From positions 1 to 28,872 of the forward strand of contig CAYXPI010000023.1 in NCBI GenBank assembly GCA_964467005.1: 28,872 bases of DNA. The letters are read 5' to 3'. Source of the DNA: Thermohalobaculum sp964467005 (GTDB taxonomy: Bacteria > Pseudomonadota > Alphaproteobacteria > Rhodobacterales > Rhodobacteraceae). A program made the position numbers and the translations under genes. The notes under the pieces were generated by a model. The model was not told the origin of the DNA. It searched no databases and was given only the letters and a program-made list of their open reading frames with translations. Shown here one piece after another: positions 22,102 to 28,872 of the stretch; position 1 is the stretch's first letter; the number at the start of each line of letters is the position of its first letter.

Positions 22102-24056
22102 GCGCGCGGTTTCCCCATCTCCTCTCGGCCATCCAGATCGGGCCTCTCCAGCTCCGCAATCGCGTGCTCGTGACGGCGCATGTCCCCGGGCTCGAGGAGC
22201 GCGGGCGGCTGACGGAGGACTACATCGCCTACCAGCGCGCGCGGGCGGAGGGCGGCGCCGGGCTCCAAATCTCGGGCTCGTGCCAGGTCCACCGCACGGG
22301 CAGCGTGGGGCGCGGCCGTGGCATCGACGCGGGGCAGGACGCCATCGTCGAGGATTTCGCGCGGTTGGCCCAGGCGATCCACGCCGCGGGCGGGCGCTTT
22401 CTCGTCCAGCTCGGCCATGCCGGCGCCACGGTCAACGACACGGAGGCGGGCCGACCGCTCCTGGCCCCCTCGCCCGTGATGTCGCGCCTCGTGCGGGAGA
22501 CGCCGAAGGCGATGACGGAGGAGGAGATCGACGCGGTGGTGGAGGCACACGCCGCCGCGGCGGCCCGGGTGCGGGCGAGCGGGCTCGACGGGGTCGAGCT
22601 CCTGGGCGCGTTCGGCTACCTTCTGGGCGCCTTTCTGTCCCCGCTCTCCAACACGCGGACCGACGCCTATGGCGGCCCGCTCGACCATCGTCTCCGCTTC
22701 GCGCGCCGGGTGATCGGGGCGGTCCGCGCCGCGCTGGGGCCGGACCGGATCCTCGGCCTCCGCCTGCCGGGCGACGAGCGCGTGGCGGGCGGGCTCGGGC
22801 CGGACGACCTCACCGAGATCTGCCGGCGTCTCACCGCCGAGGGCGGGCTCGACTACCTCAACATCATCGCCGGCACGAATTACGACCGGCGTGGACGCAT
22901 GGAGCACTGGCCGCCCACGCCGGCGCCGCACGGCCTCTTCGTGCCGCTGGCCGCGCGGATCAAGGCGGCGGTGGCGGTGCCGGTCTTCACCGCCGGGCGG
23001 ATCACCGACCCCGGGATGGCCGAGGAGATCCTCGCCCGCGGCGAGGCCGATATGGTGGGCATGACCCGGGCGCAGATCTCGGACCCCGACCTCGTGCGAA
23101 AGCTCCGGGAGAGCCGGGAGGCGGATATTCGCCCCTGCGTCGGCGCCAATCTCTGCATCGCGCGCGCCTTCGAGGGCAAGCCGCTCCGCTGCTTCCACAA
23201 CCCCGTGGCGGCCCGCGAGCGCGCCTGGCCCGGGCCCGCGCCGGCCGAGCGGCCCCGGCGTGTCGCGATCATCGGGGGCGGGCCGGCGGGGCTGGAGGCC
23301 GCCCGCGTGGCCGCCGAGCGCGGGCACCGCGTCACGCTCTACGAGGCAAAGGACCGGCTGGGCGGGCAGCTCCGCCTCTGGGCCGAGGCGCCGATGACCC
23401 GGGAGTTCGCGCGCACCCTCACCTGGTACGAGGGGCAGCTCACCCGGCTCCAGGTGTCGGTCCGGCTCGGCGCGCGGGTCGACCGGGACCGGGTGGCCGC
23501 GCTCGAGGCCGACGCGATCCTGCTCGCGACCGGGGCGCGACCGCGGCGCGGGGCGACGATCCCGGGCGCCGAGGGCTCGGGCATCCGCGTCCTCGACCCC
23601 TGGGAGGCAATCGCGGACCCGCCGGAGGGCCTCGGGGTCGTGGTCGTCGACGAGGGCGGCGGGCGGGCGGCCCTGTCGGCGGCCGACGCGCTCCTCGCAC
23701 GCAACCGGGTGGTGCTGGTGACCGAGGAGACCGCGGTGGGCGAGCTCGTCACCCCCACCGTGCGCACCCCGATCTACGCGCGGTTCCTGTCGGCCGGGGT
23801 GCAGTTCCGCCCCTCCGAGCGCGTCGTCGCGCTCGAGCCCGGCGCGGCGATCACGGAGAACGTCTTCAGCGGCGCCACGACCCGGATCGACGGCATCCAG
23901 ATGGTCGTGAATTGGCAGGGCGCCGAGGTGGCCGACGATCTTCTGGGCGCGGTCGCGGCCCGTGGGCTGCCGATGCGTGCGGTGGGAGATTGCGTGGCGC
24001 CGCGCCAGGTGCACATCGCCATCGCCGAGGGCGCGCTCGCTGGCCGAGAGACCTGA
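22098..24056 (+). CDS. NADH:flavin oxidoreductase (2,4-dienoyl-CoA reductase / trimethylamine dehydrogenase-like)
   Basis: This 652-aa protein has an N-terminal old-yellow-enzyme FMN barrel (IQIGPLQLRNRVLVTAH, then FLVQLGHAGATV, ELLGAFGYLLGAFLSPLSNT and TDAYGG). An iron-sulfur segment and a C-terminal pyridine-nucleotide/FAD domain (VAIIGGGPAGLEAARVAAER, residues about 389-408; ILLATGARPRRG) follow. The [4Fe-4S] motif reads CVGANLCIARAFEGKPLRC. Cys347, Cys353 and Cys365 are present, but the usual second Cys is Ala350, as I recall in some N-methyl-amine demethylase relatives. Candidate reactions are oxidative demethylation of a methylated amine or enoate reduction. It overlaps gnnB by 4 bp, although its link to sugar metabolism is unclear. 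Confidence 0.85.
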   Translation: MSARFPHLLSAIQIGPLQLRNRVLVTAHVPGLEERGRLTEDYIAYQRARAEGGAGLQISGSCQVHRTGSVGRGRGIDAGQDAIVEDFARLAQAIHAAGGRFLVQLGHAGATVNDTEAGRPLLAPSPVMSRLVRETPKAMTEEEIDAVVEAHAAAAARVRASGLDGVELLGAFGYLLGAFLSPLSNTRTDAYGGPLDHRLRFARRVIGAVRAALGPDRILGLRLPGDERVAGGLGPDDLTEICRRLTAEGGLDYLNIIAGTNYDRRGRMEHWPPTPAPHGLFVPLAARIKAAVAVPVFTAGRITDPGMAEEILARGEADMVGMTRAQISDPDLVRKLRESREADIRPCVGANLCIARAFEGKPLRCFHNPVAARERAWPGPAPAERPRRVAIIGGGPAGLEAARVAAERGHRVTLYEAKDRLGGQLRLWAEAPMTREFARTLTWYEGQLTRLQVSVRLGARVDRDRVAALEADAILLATGARPRRGATIPGAEGSGIRVLDPWEAIADPPEGLGVVVVDEGGGRAALSAADALLARNRVVLVTEETAVGELVTPTVRTPIYARFLSAGVQFRPSERVVALEPGAAITENVFSGATTRIDGIQMVVNWQGAEVADDLLGAVAARGLPMRAVGDCVAPRQVHIAIAEGALAGRET

Positions 24057-24091
24057 TCCGGCCCAACGCGCCTCGCCCGGCGGCTCGCGTC

Positions 24092-25804
24092 TCAAAGAAT
24101 GACGTCGTCGAAGCCGAGGAGGCCCTCCGTCACCCCGCCGGGACCGAAGCCGAAGGGCGCGCCGTCGAGCTGCGCGACGATCCGGGCACGTCCCGCGCCG
24201 TCCCCGTCGCTATCCACATAGAGAAACCCGGTGAGCTCGGTCGGGCCGAGTGGGTCGAGCCACACGAAGGCGTCGAAGGTCTCGGCGTCGATCTCGGCCG
24301 TGCCGAGCAGAGGGCGGAGGTCGATCCGGTCCTCCCCGAGCTTGAAATCCGTGATCCGGTCGTAGGTGAGGAGCGCGGGGGTGATCTCGAACACATCCGC
24401 CCCGTCGCCGCCGGACAACACGTCGAAGCCGAGCCCCCCCGACAGTGTGTCGTCGCCGAGGCCACCGTCGAGAATGTCGGCGCCGAGGCCGCCGGAGAGG
24501 TCGTCGTTCCCCGCACCGCCGAGGGCCACATCGTCGCCCGCCCCACCGGCCAGCGTGTCGTCGCCCTCGAGGCCGAGCAGCGTGTCGGCCTGGAGGAGGC
24601 CGATGAGGGTGTCGTCGCCGTCGAGGCCCGCGAGCGTGCCCCCGGCGACCCGGACATCGGAGCCCGAGGTGCCGAGGCTTACGCCCTCCGGCCCCCGGCC
24701 GGCGGCATTCGCCACCGCGCCCAGCACGGTCTGGAGGCTGGCTCCGGTCAGCACCACCGTCTGCCCGCCCGCGGTCACCGACCAGTCGCTCCCGTCGAAG
24801 GAAAGCGCCGAGGCGAGGCCGAAGGGGCCGGCGACGCCGAGGGCGGAGAGGTCGAGCGCGTCGCCCTCGGCGCTGGAGAGATCCGTGATCTCTGTCGCGC
24901 TCCCCGGGGCGCTCGCCACCACAAAGGTGTCCGCATCCGCCCCGCCGGTGAGCCGGCCCGTGCCCACCAGGAGGTCGTCGCCCGCGCCGCCGTCGAGGCG
25001 ATCCGCGCCGCCCGAACCGAAGAGGCGGTCGTCCCCCTCCTCGCCCGCCAAATCATCTGCCTCCGACGAGCCGGCGACCACATCGTCGCCCATGCCCGCC
25101 CGCACCGTGAGCCCGAGCCCCGCCGCGCCGAGAACATCGCCGCCCGCGCCCCCGATCACCGAGGTGACGGCGAGCTCGGTGATCTCGTCCTCGAAGCTGA
25201 CGACGCCGACCGGCGCCGGCGCGAAGAACGGGATGGGCAGGAGATCCGGCGAGGGCAACGAGATCGTGCCGTCCACCCCCACGGTCGCGCCGTTGGGGGT
25301 GCCGAGCACCACGGGCCGGGAGAAGCCTGACAGGTCGATCTCGGTGAAATCCGCCAGGTCGAAGCCGAGGGCGACCAGAATGTCGGTCGTGAAGTTTCGC
25401 GGATCGAGCAGGGTGCCGAAGAACTGGGCGAAGGCGAGCGGCGCGGACGGGCCGCTGTCGGCCACGAGGGCGATGGCCAGCTCCCCGCTGAGGGCGTTGA
25501 CCGTCTCCGACCCCGCGATGGTGACGACGGTCGCGCCCGCATTCGCCGGATTGAACAGCTCCGCCAAGCCGAGGCCCCCCGACGCGATGCTGGAGAAGTC
25601 CCCGACAAAGGCGAACTCGTAGCGAAAGAGGCCGGGAAGGCCGAAGGCGCCGCTGTCGAGGGCGAAGCGGAAGCTCGTGTCGGTGAACGCGAATTCCAGC
25701 GAGACGAGGAGGGCCTCCAGCTCGTCGGGCGCGAGGTCCTCGATGTTGAGCTCAGGAAAGGCCGGGAATCCGGCGAGCCCCGGCCCGAGTTTCAGTGTCG
25801 ACAT
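24092..25804 (-). CDS. RTX protein with hemolysin-type calcium-binding repeats
   Basis: This 570-aa acidic, glycine- and aspartate-rich protein is probably exported by a type I secretion system. Residues 1-215 are a hydrophobic, non-repetitive domain of unknown type. Two sets of GGxGxDxLx nonapeptides lie at about 218-295 (GGAGDDLL, GGADADTF) and 393-470 (LDGDDTL, GGAGDDVA, GGLGADIL). A serralysin-like C-terminal segment follows (GADVFEITPALLTYDRITDF, then KLGEDRIDLRPLL), and the chain ends FDDVIL like many type I substrates. No N-terminal signal peptide is seen, as expected. GAGGAG precedes the ATG at 25802-25804. No HlyB/HlyD exporter genes lie nearby. The role of the N-terminal domain is unknown; no protease HExxH motif was found. 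Confidence 0.88.
   Translation of the reverse strand: MSTLKLGPGLAGFPAFPELNIEDLAPDELEALLVSLEFAFTDTSFRFALDSGAFGLPGLFRYEFAFVGDFSSIASGGLGLAELFNPANAGATVVTIAGSETVNALSGELAIALVADSGPSAPLAFAQFFGTLLDPRNFTTDILVALGFDLADFTEIDLSGFSRPVVLGTPNGATVGVDGTISLPSPDLLPIPFFAPAPVGVVSFEDEITELAVTSVIGGAGGDVLGAAGLGLTVRAGMGDDVVAGSSEADDLAGEEGDDRLFGSGGADRLDGGAGDDLLVGTGRLTGGADADTFVVASAPGSATEITDLSSAEGDALDLSALGVAGPFGLASALSFDGSDWSVTAGGQTVVLTGASLQTVLGAVANAAGRGPEGVSLGTSGSDVRVAGGTLAGLDGDDTLIGLLQADTLLGLEGDDTLAGGAGDDVALGGAGNDDLSGGLGADILDGGLGDDTLSGGLGFDVLSGGDGADVFEITPALLTYDRITDFKLGEDRIDLRPLLGTAEIDAETFDAFVWLDPLGPTELTGFLYVDSDGDGAGRARIVAQLDGAPFGFGPGGVTEGLLGFDDVIL
24389..24628 (-). repeat. Second RTX nonapeptide block
   Basis: DNA encoding about eight consecutive Ca-binding nonapeptides (residues 393-472 of the RTX protein). 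A shorter set lies at 24920-25153 (residues 218-295). The two blocks flank a 95-residue non-repeat insert. The near-identical codons can mislead assembly of short reads. Confidence 0.8.
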
Positions 25805-26059
25805 GGCGAGGCTCCTCGGGCGCTGGTCTGGTGGGCGGACACGCGAAGGATAGCGCAAGATCGGCGCCCATGCACCCGCGCGGTGGCCCTTGGCGCGGGC
25901 CCCCTCCCGCCGACCGGGGTGGATCGGCCTCGACCAGCCCGTTCGAGAGGTGGCGTAGGCCGTCCCCCGTCCCCAGCGCTGGCCCAGACAGATGATCGGA
26001 GACCGCGCCCTCGACCCGACAGATCCTTCTCTCCGGGGCGGCCTCAAGGGGGTCGACCC
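25805..26059. other. Intergenic region upstream of the RTX gene
   Basis: About 255 bp between the RTX start and the MFS remnant. It should hold the RTX promoter, but no clear boxes, repeats or genes were seen beyond the ribosome site next to 25804. Confidence 0.5.
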
Positions 26060-26625
26060 CGTCTCCATCGGCGTCCTCGGCTCGTGCGACGTCGCGGGCT
26101 GCGTGGGAGGCTGCCTCGTCGGCCCGCGCATGATCATCCGTGCGGGCCATGCGCGCCGCTTCGCCACCCTCGTCGCCGTCGCCCGGGCCGCGACGCTCAC
26201 CAGCTCGCCGCCTCATCGGCGTGTCGATTGGCGCGTTCGGGCCCCTCGGCCCGACATATGGCCTCGCCGTTGGCATGTCGGTTCCGGAGACGGCGGTCTT
26301 CATGAGCCCGGCCGTGCTGGGTGGGGCGCTGATCCGGTACCCTGTGGGCCTGGTGCCGGACCGGGTCGAGCGGCGCTGTGTCATGACCGCGCTCTCGACG
26401 GCGTCCCTCGTTCTCGGCGTGATCCTGATCGGCATCGTCGACGCGGACCCCGCGGTCAAGCTCGCCGCCGCGCCCCCCTCGACCATCCCGCGCAGATCGG
26501 CTTTGTCGTGGTGTCCGCCGCGGCTCTTTCTCGTCTTCGGCACCGGGAGCGTCCTCGGCCCCCGCGGATTTCTTCGTGTGTTCCGGCGCCGGGGCGCTAG
26601 TATACGCCTGGTCCGTGGCCGATAA
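26060..26625 (+). pseudogene. MFS transporter remnant (YcaD-like), deleted and frameshifted
   Basis: Three plus-strand pieces resemble one major-facilitator permease. Frame A, about 26070-26200, reads GVLGSCDVAGCVGGCLVGPR then MIIRAGHARRFATLVAVARA (helices 2-3). After a jump, frame B from 26212 reads LIGVSIGAFGPLGPTYGLAV, VPETAVFMSPAVLGGALIRY and PVGLVPDRVERRCVMTALST (helices 6-8). From about 26500, frame A resumes with QIGFVVVSAAAL and frame B with LFLVFGTGSVLGP. The segments between helices 3 and 6 are missing, and at least two frameshifts are needed. No start site is recognisable. It is non-functional unless sequence errors are involved, which the deletion argues against. Confidence 0.65.
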
Positions 26626-26669
26626 CGCCGACGTGATCAACAACTATGCCGCAACCTCGGCCCCTGCGC

Positions 26670-26707
26670 TTATATGCGGGGACAAAAATTCTAACAGGGA
26701 GACACAC
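26670..26707 (+). promoter_or_regulatory. Promoter -10-like element and leader of the TAXI gene
   Basis: TTATAT at 26670-26675 stands in an A/T-rich patch (ACAAAAATTCTAAC follows) 33 bases before the ATG, with a GGGAGA ribosome site. A matching -35 box is not convincing. It is the only clear start signal for the downstream transporter genes. Confidence 0.4.
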
Positions 26708-27697
26708 ATGACTCGTCAACTTGACGCACGCGCCGTCGCGCTCGGCCTCGCTGCCGCCGCGTTCCTGAGCTCCGCGACGGTGGCGGCCGAGGATCGGACC
26801 GGCTGGCCGGAGAGCTTCTCTGTGGGCACCGCGAGCCAGGGCGGCACCTACTTCGTGTACGGCTCGGGCTGGACCAATCTCGTGTCCGACGCGCTCGGCA
26901 TCCCCGGCGGCGCCGAGGTCACCGGCGGTCCCGTGCAAAACGCGGCGCTCGTGCAGTCCGGCGATCTCGACATGGCGATGGTGACCATGGGCCCCGCGGC
27001 CGACGCGATCGAGGGCAAGAGCGCGCTCGCCCCCGGGCTCAAGCACGATCAGATCCGCGCGCTCTTCCCGATGTACAAAACCGCTTTCCACGTCATGACG
27101 CTCTCGAGCTCCGGCATCGACAGCATCGAGGCGATCCCGGACGGGGCCATCGTGGGCGTGGGCCCCGCGGGCGGCACCCCGGGCACCTACTGGCCGCGCA
27201 TCCTCGAGGCGCTCGGCAAGGATGTGGAGATCCGTCACGCCGGCGCCGCCGACCTCGCGAGCCAGCTTCAGGACGGCTTGATCGACGTCTACACCTGGGC
27301 CGCGGGCGTGCCCTTCCCCGCCTTCAGCCAGGTGGAGGCGCAGGTCGACGTGACCTTCTTCGGCAAGACCAAGGAGGAGGTGGCCAAGGTGCTCGAGACC
27401 CAGCCCGTCTCGGCCTTCACGATCCCAGCCGGCACCTACCCCTCGATGGGCGAGGACCATTTGAGCGTGTCGATGTGGAACTTCGCCATCGGCCACGCAG
27501 ACCTGCCGGACAGCTTTGTCTACGCCGTGGTCGACGCGGTGATGGGTCAGCACGACAAAATGCTCGAGATCCACAAGGCGGCCATCGAGACGATCCCGGC
27601 CAACGCCGACAAGAACCCGGTGATCCCCTGGCATCCGGGGGCCGTGCGCTGGTTCGAGGAGAACGGCATCACCATCCCCGAAGACCTGCGCGGCTGA
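26708..27697 (+). CDS. TAXI-family TRAP transporter solute-binding protein
   Basis: This 329-aa periplasmic receptor has a Sec-type signal peptide (ARAVALGLAAAAFLSSATVA, cleavage near AAED). Mature family features include SVGTASQGGTYFVYGSGWTN, a substrate-loop stretch PVQNAALVQSGDLDMAMVTM, and VGVGPAGGTPGTYWPRILEA. WAAGVPFPAFSQVE and the end VIPWHPGAVRWFEENGI are also typical. TAXI proteins bind glutamate, other dicarboxylates or uncharacterised anions and feed a fused permease; here the permease follows 69 bp later, across a hairpin. The GGGAGA site supports ATG 26708. No neighbouring enzyme hints at the substrate. Confidence 0.92.
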   Translation: MTRQLDARAVALGLAAAAFLSSATVAAEDRTGWPESFSVGTASQGGTYFVYGSGWTNLVSDALGIPGGAEVTGGPVQNAALVQSGDLDMAMVTMGPAADAIEGKSALAPGLKHDQIRALFPMYKTAFHVMTLSSSGIDSIEAIPDGAIVGVGPAGGTPGTYWPRILEALGKDVEIRHAGAADLASQLQDGLIDVYTWAAGVPFPAFSQVEAQVDVTFFGKTKEEVAKVLETQPVSAFTIPAGTYPSMGEDHLSVSMWNFAIGHADLPDSFVYAVVDAVMGQHDKMLEIHKAAIETIPANADKNPVIPWHPGAVRWFEENGITIPEDLRG

Positions 27698-27709
27698 GGT
27701 CGTGGAGCC

Positions 27710-27732
27710 GGCCGGCGCCCTGCGCGCCGGCC
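27710..27732 (+). other. Intercistronic hairpin between TAXI receptor and permease
   Basis: Perfect 9-bp stem (GGCCGGCGC and GCGCCGGCC) with a 5-base loop, 12 bp after the receptor stop. There is no T-tract. It occupies the same place as the hairpin after iseK and may likewise favour high receptor-to-permease ratios; that role is inferred. Confidence 0.6.
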
Positions 27733-27766
27733 GCACCGTCCCACGCAGGACCCCTGGGGGTGATCC

Positions 27767-28872
27767 GTGACTGATCTGCGTTCCGAGGCGACGGGCCCCG
27801 CCGTCGTCGACTCACCGGCCCGGCTGCGCCGACTGGTCCTCGGCGCCCTCTGCGCCGGGTTCGCAGCCTGGCATCTCTACACGCTCAACGTCGCGCCGCT
27901 CGAGACCTGGACTTACCGGATCCTGCACATCGCAGGCTTTCTGATCCTCGGCCTCCTCGGCGTCGCGATTGCCGAGACCGGGGCCAGCGACCCGCGCGGG
28001 CTGAAGAGCGCGAGCCGCCGACGCCTGAGCGTGGCGCTCGGGATCGCCGCGGGCGCTGCCATGGCCGCCTCCGCCACCGCCCTCCTGGCGATGGCGCTCG
28101 GCGACCCTGCGGACGCGCCGCCTTGGGCCGCGGCCACCCTGGGCCGGGCCCTCGTCGCCGGAACGGCGCTCGGCATCCTCGCCGGCTGGATCGCGCCTCC
28201 GGGGCCAGGGCGCATCGGCGCCGGAGACTGGGCGCTGATGGGCGCCACGGCCATCGCGAGCGCCTTCGTCCTCCTCAGCCTCGACACGCTCAATCTCCGC
28301 CTCCGCGCCGGCACGCCCTTCGCCGACCCCAACAACGCCTTCGCCGCCATCGCGCTCGTCGCCCTCATCCTTGAGCTCACCCGCCGCGTGGCCGGGCTGG
28401 CCCTGGTCGTGATCGCGAGCATCTTCATCGGTTACGCGTTTCTCGGCCCCTGGCTGCCCGGCTTCCTCGAGCACCGGGGCTACGACGCCAACCGCTTCTT
28501 CTCCTACATCTACACCGACAATGGCGTGCTCGGCCCCACCACGGCCGTGTCCTCGACCTACATTGTCCTCTTCATTATCTTCGCCGCGTTCCTCCAGGTC
28601 TCGAAGGTGGGGGACTACTTCGTCGAATGCGCCTTCGCCGTGGCGGGGCGGGCGCGGGGCGGCCCGGCCAAGGTCTCGGTCTTCGCATCGGGCCTCATGG
28701 GGATGCTCAACGGCACCTCGGCGGGCAACGTCGTCTCCACGGGCTCGCTCACCATCCCCCTCATGAAGCGGGTGGGCTACACCCCCCGCTCCGCCGGCGC
28801 GATCGAGGCGGCCGCCTCCACCGGCGGGCAGATCATGCCGCCGATCATGGGCGCGGGCGCCTTCATCATGGC
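27767..28872 (+). CDS. TAXI TRAP transporter fused permease, N-terminal part (runs off the window)
   Basis: The first 368 codons of a fused 4TM/12TM TRAP permease are visible. Early helices (LVLGALCAGFAAWHLYTLNV, then ILHIAGFLILGLLGVAIAE) form the DctQ-like part. From about residue 205 the DctM-like part shows the family motif GYDANRFFSYIYTDNGVLGP, then FVECAFAVAGRARGGPAKVS, FASGLMGMLNGTSAGNVVST and AAASTGGQIMPPIMGAGAFI. The frame starts at GTG 27767 behind GGGGGTG and stays open to the last base. It forms the sodium-coupled importer with the receptor upstream. The C-terminal half lies outside the window. Confidence 0.92.
   Translation, partial: MTDLRSEATGPAVVDSPARLRRLVLGALCAGFAAWHLYTLNVAPLETWTYRILHIAGFLILGLLGVAIAETGASDPRGLKSASRRRLSVALGIAAGAAMAASATALLAMALGDPADAPPWAAATLGRALVAGTALGILAGWIAPPGPGRIGAGDWALMGATAIASAFVLLSLDTLNLRLRAGTPFADPNNAFAAIALVALILELTRRVAGLALVVIASIFIGYAFLGPWLPGFLEHRGYDANRFFSYIYTDNGVLGPTTAVSSTYIVLFIIFAAFLQVSKVGDYFVECAFAVAGRARGGPAKVSVFASGLMGMLNGTSAGNVVSTGSLTIPLMKRVGYTPRSAGAIEAAASTGGQIMPPIMGAGAFIM

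Noticed and set aside
24389..25153. Possible CRISPR-like or tandem repeat array
   Set aside because: The periodic DNA encodes RTX nonapeptides; units are 27 bp and imperfect, with no spacers.
22280..25330. A 1016-aa plus-strand open frame
   Set aside because: Out-of-frame shadow of the flavoprotein gene and antisense of the RTX gene; the repeated composition reflects the RTX repeats.

Overview
The window is very GC-rich, with G or C at most third codon positions. It carries TRAP transporters, an isethionate/sulfoacetaldehyde pathway, Tat substrates and an RTX protein. This suggests an alphaproteobacterium, probably marine or saline and Rhodobacterales- or Rhizobiales-like; that placement is an inference from gene content. 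A run of exactly 100 N at 19717-19816 marks a scaffold join, so gene order across it is not proven. No tRNA, rRNA, CRISPR array, insertion sequence or transposase was seen.

1-6.4 kb is the best-understood region, an isethionate (2-hydroxyethanesulfonate) utilisation locus. Reading leftward are a GMC-family dehydrogenase (iseJ) and sulfoacetaldehyde acetyltransferase (xsc, cut by the window edge). Reading rightward are a three-part TRAP transporter (iseK, iseL, iseM) and an IclR-type regulator (iseR). The transporter would import isethionate, IseJ would oxidise it to sulfoacetaldehyde, and Xsc would convert that to acetyl phosphate and sulfite. The two arms share a 108-bp divergent control region containing a perfect inverted repeat, a candidate IseR operator.

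6.4-11.2 kb is less understood. A secreted SUMF1/FGE-sulfatase-fold protein without the catalytic cysteine pair lies divergent to a tightly coupled pair of unrecognised genes (696 and 268 aa). A small ORF behind a palindromic operator and a 50-aa membrane protein follow. This is the best place to look for an undescribed system.

11.2-15.6 kb holds a Tat-exported intradiol-dioxygenase-fold protein with a four-histidine haem membrane protein. Divergent from it is a TetR regulator with its own palindrome, in an overlapping operon with SRPBCC and VOC proteins. A frameshifted coding remnant and a secreted alpha/beta hydrolase follow.

15.6-19.9 kb has a complete selO (protein AMPylase) followed by a decaying stretch. 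This contains a LysR fragment with a frameshift, a beta-propeller-like fragment truncated at the same point, a secreted-protein gene with an in-frame TGA, and unassigned sequence up to the gap.

19.9-24.1 kb is an ATGA-overlapped operon. A Gfo/Idh/MocA dehydrogenase and a DegT aminotransferase resemble the GnnA/GnnB pair that makes UDP-GlcNAc3N for amide-linked lipid A. The third gene is an old-yellow-enzyme/trimethylamine-dehydrogenase-like flavoprotein.

24.1-28.9 kb has an RTX (calcium-binding nonapeptide repeat) protein on the minus strand, a broken MFS transporter, and a second TRAP system of the TAXI type (binding protein plus fused permease running off the window end).
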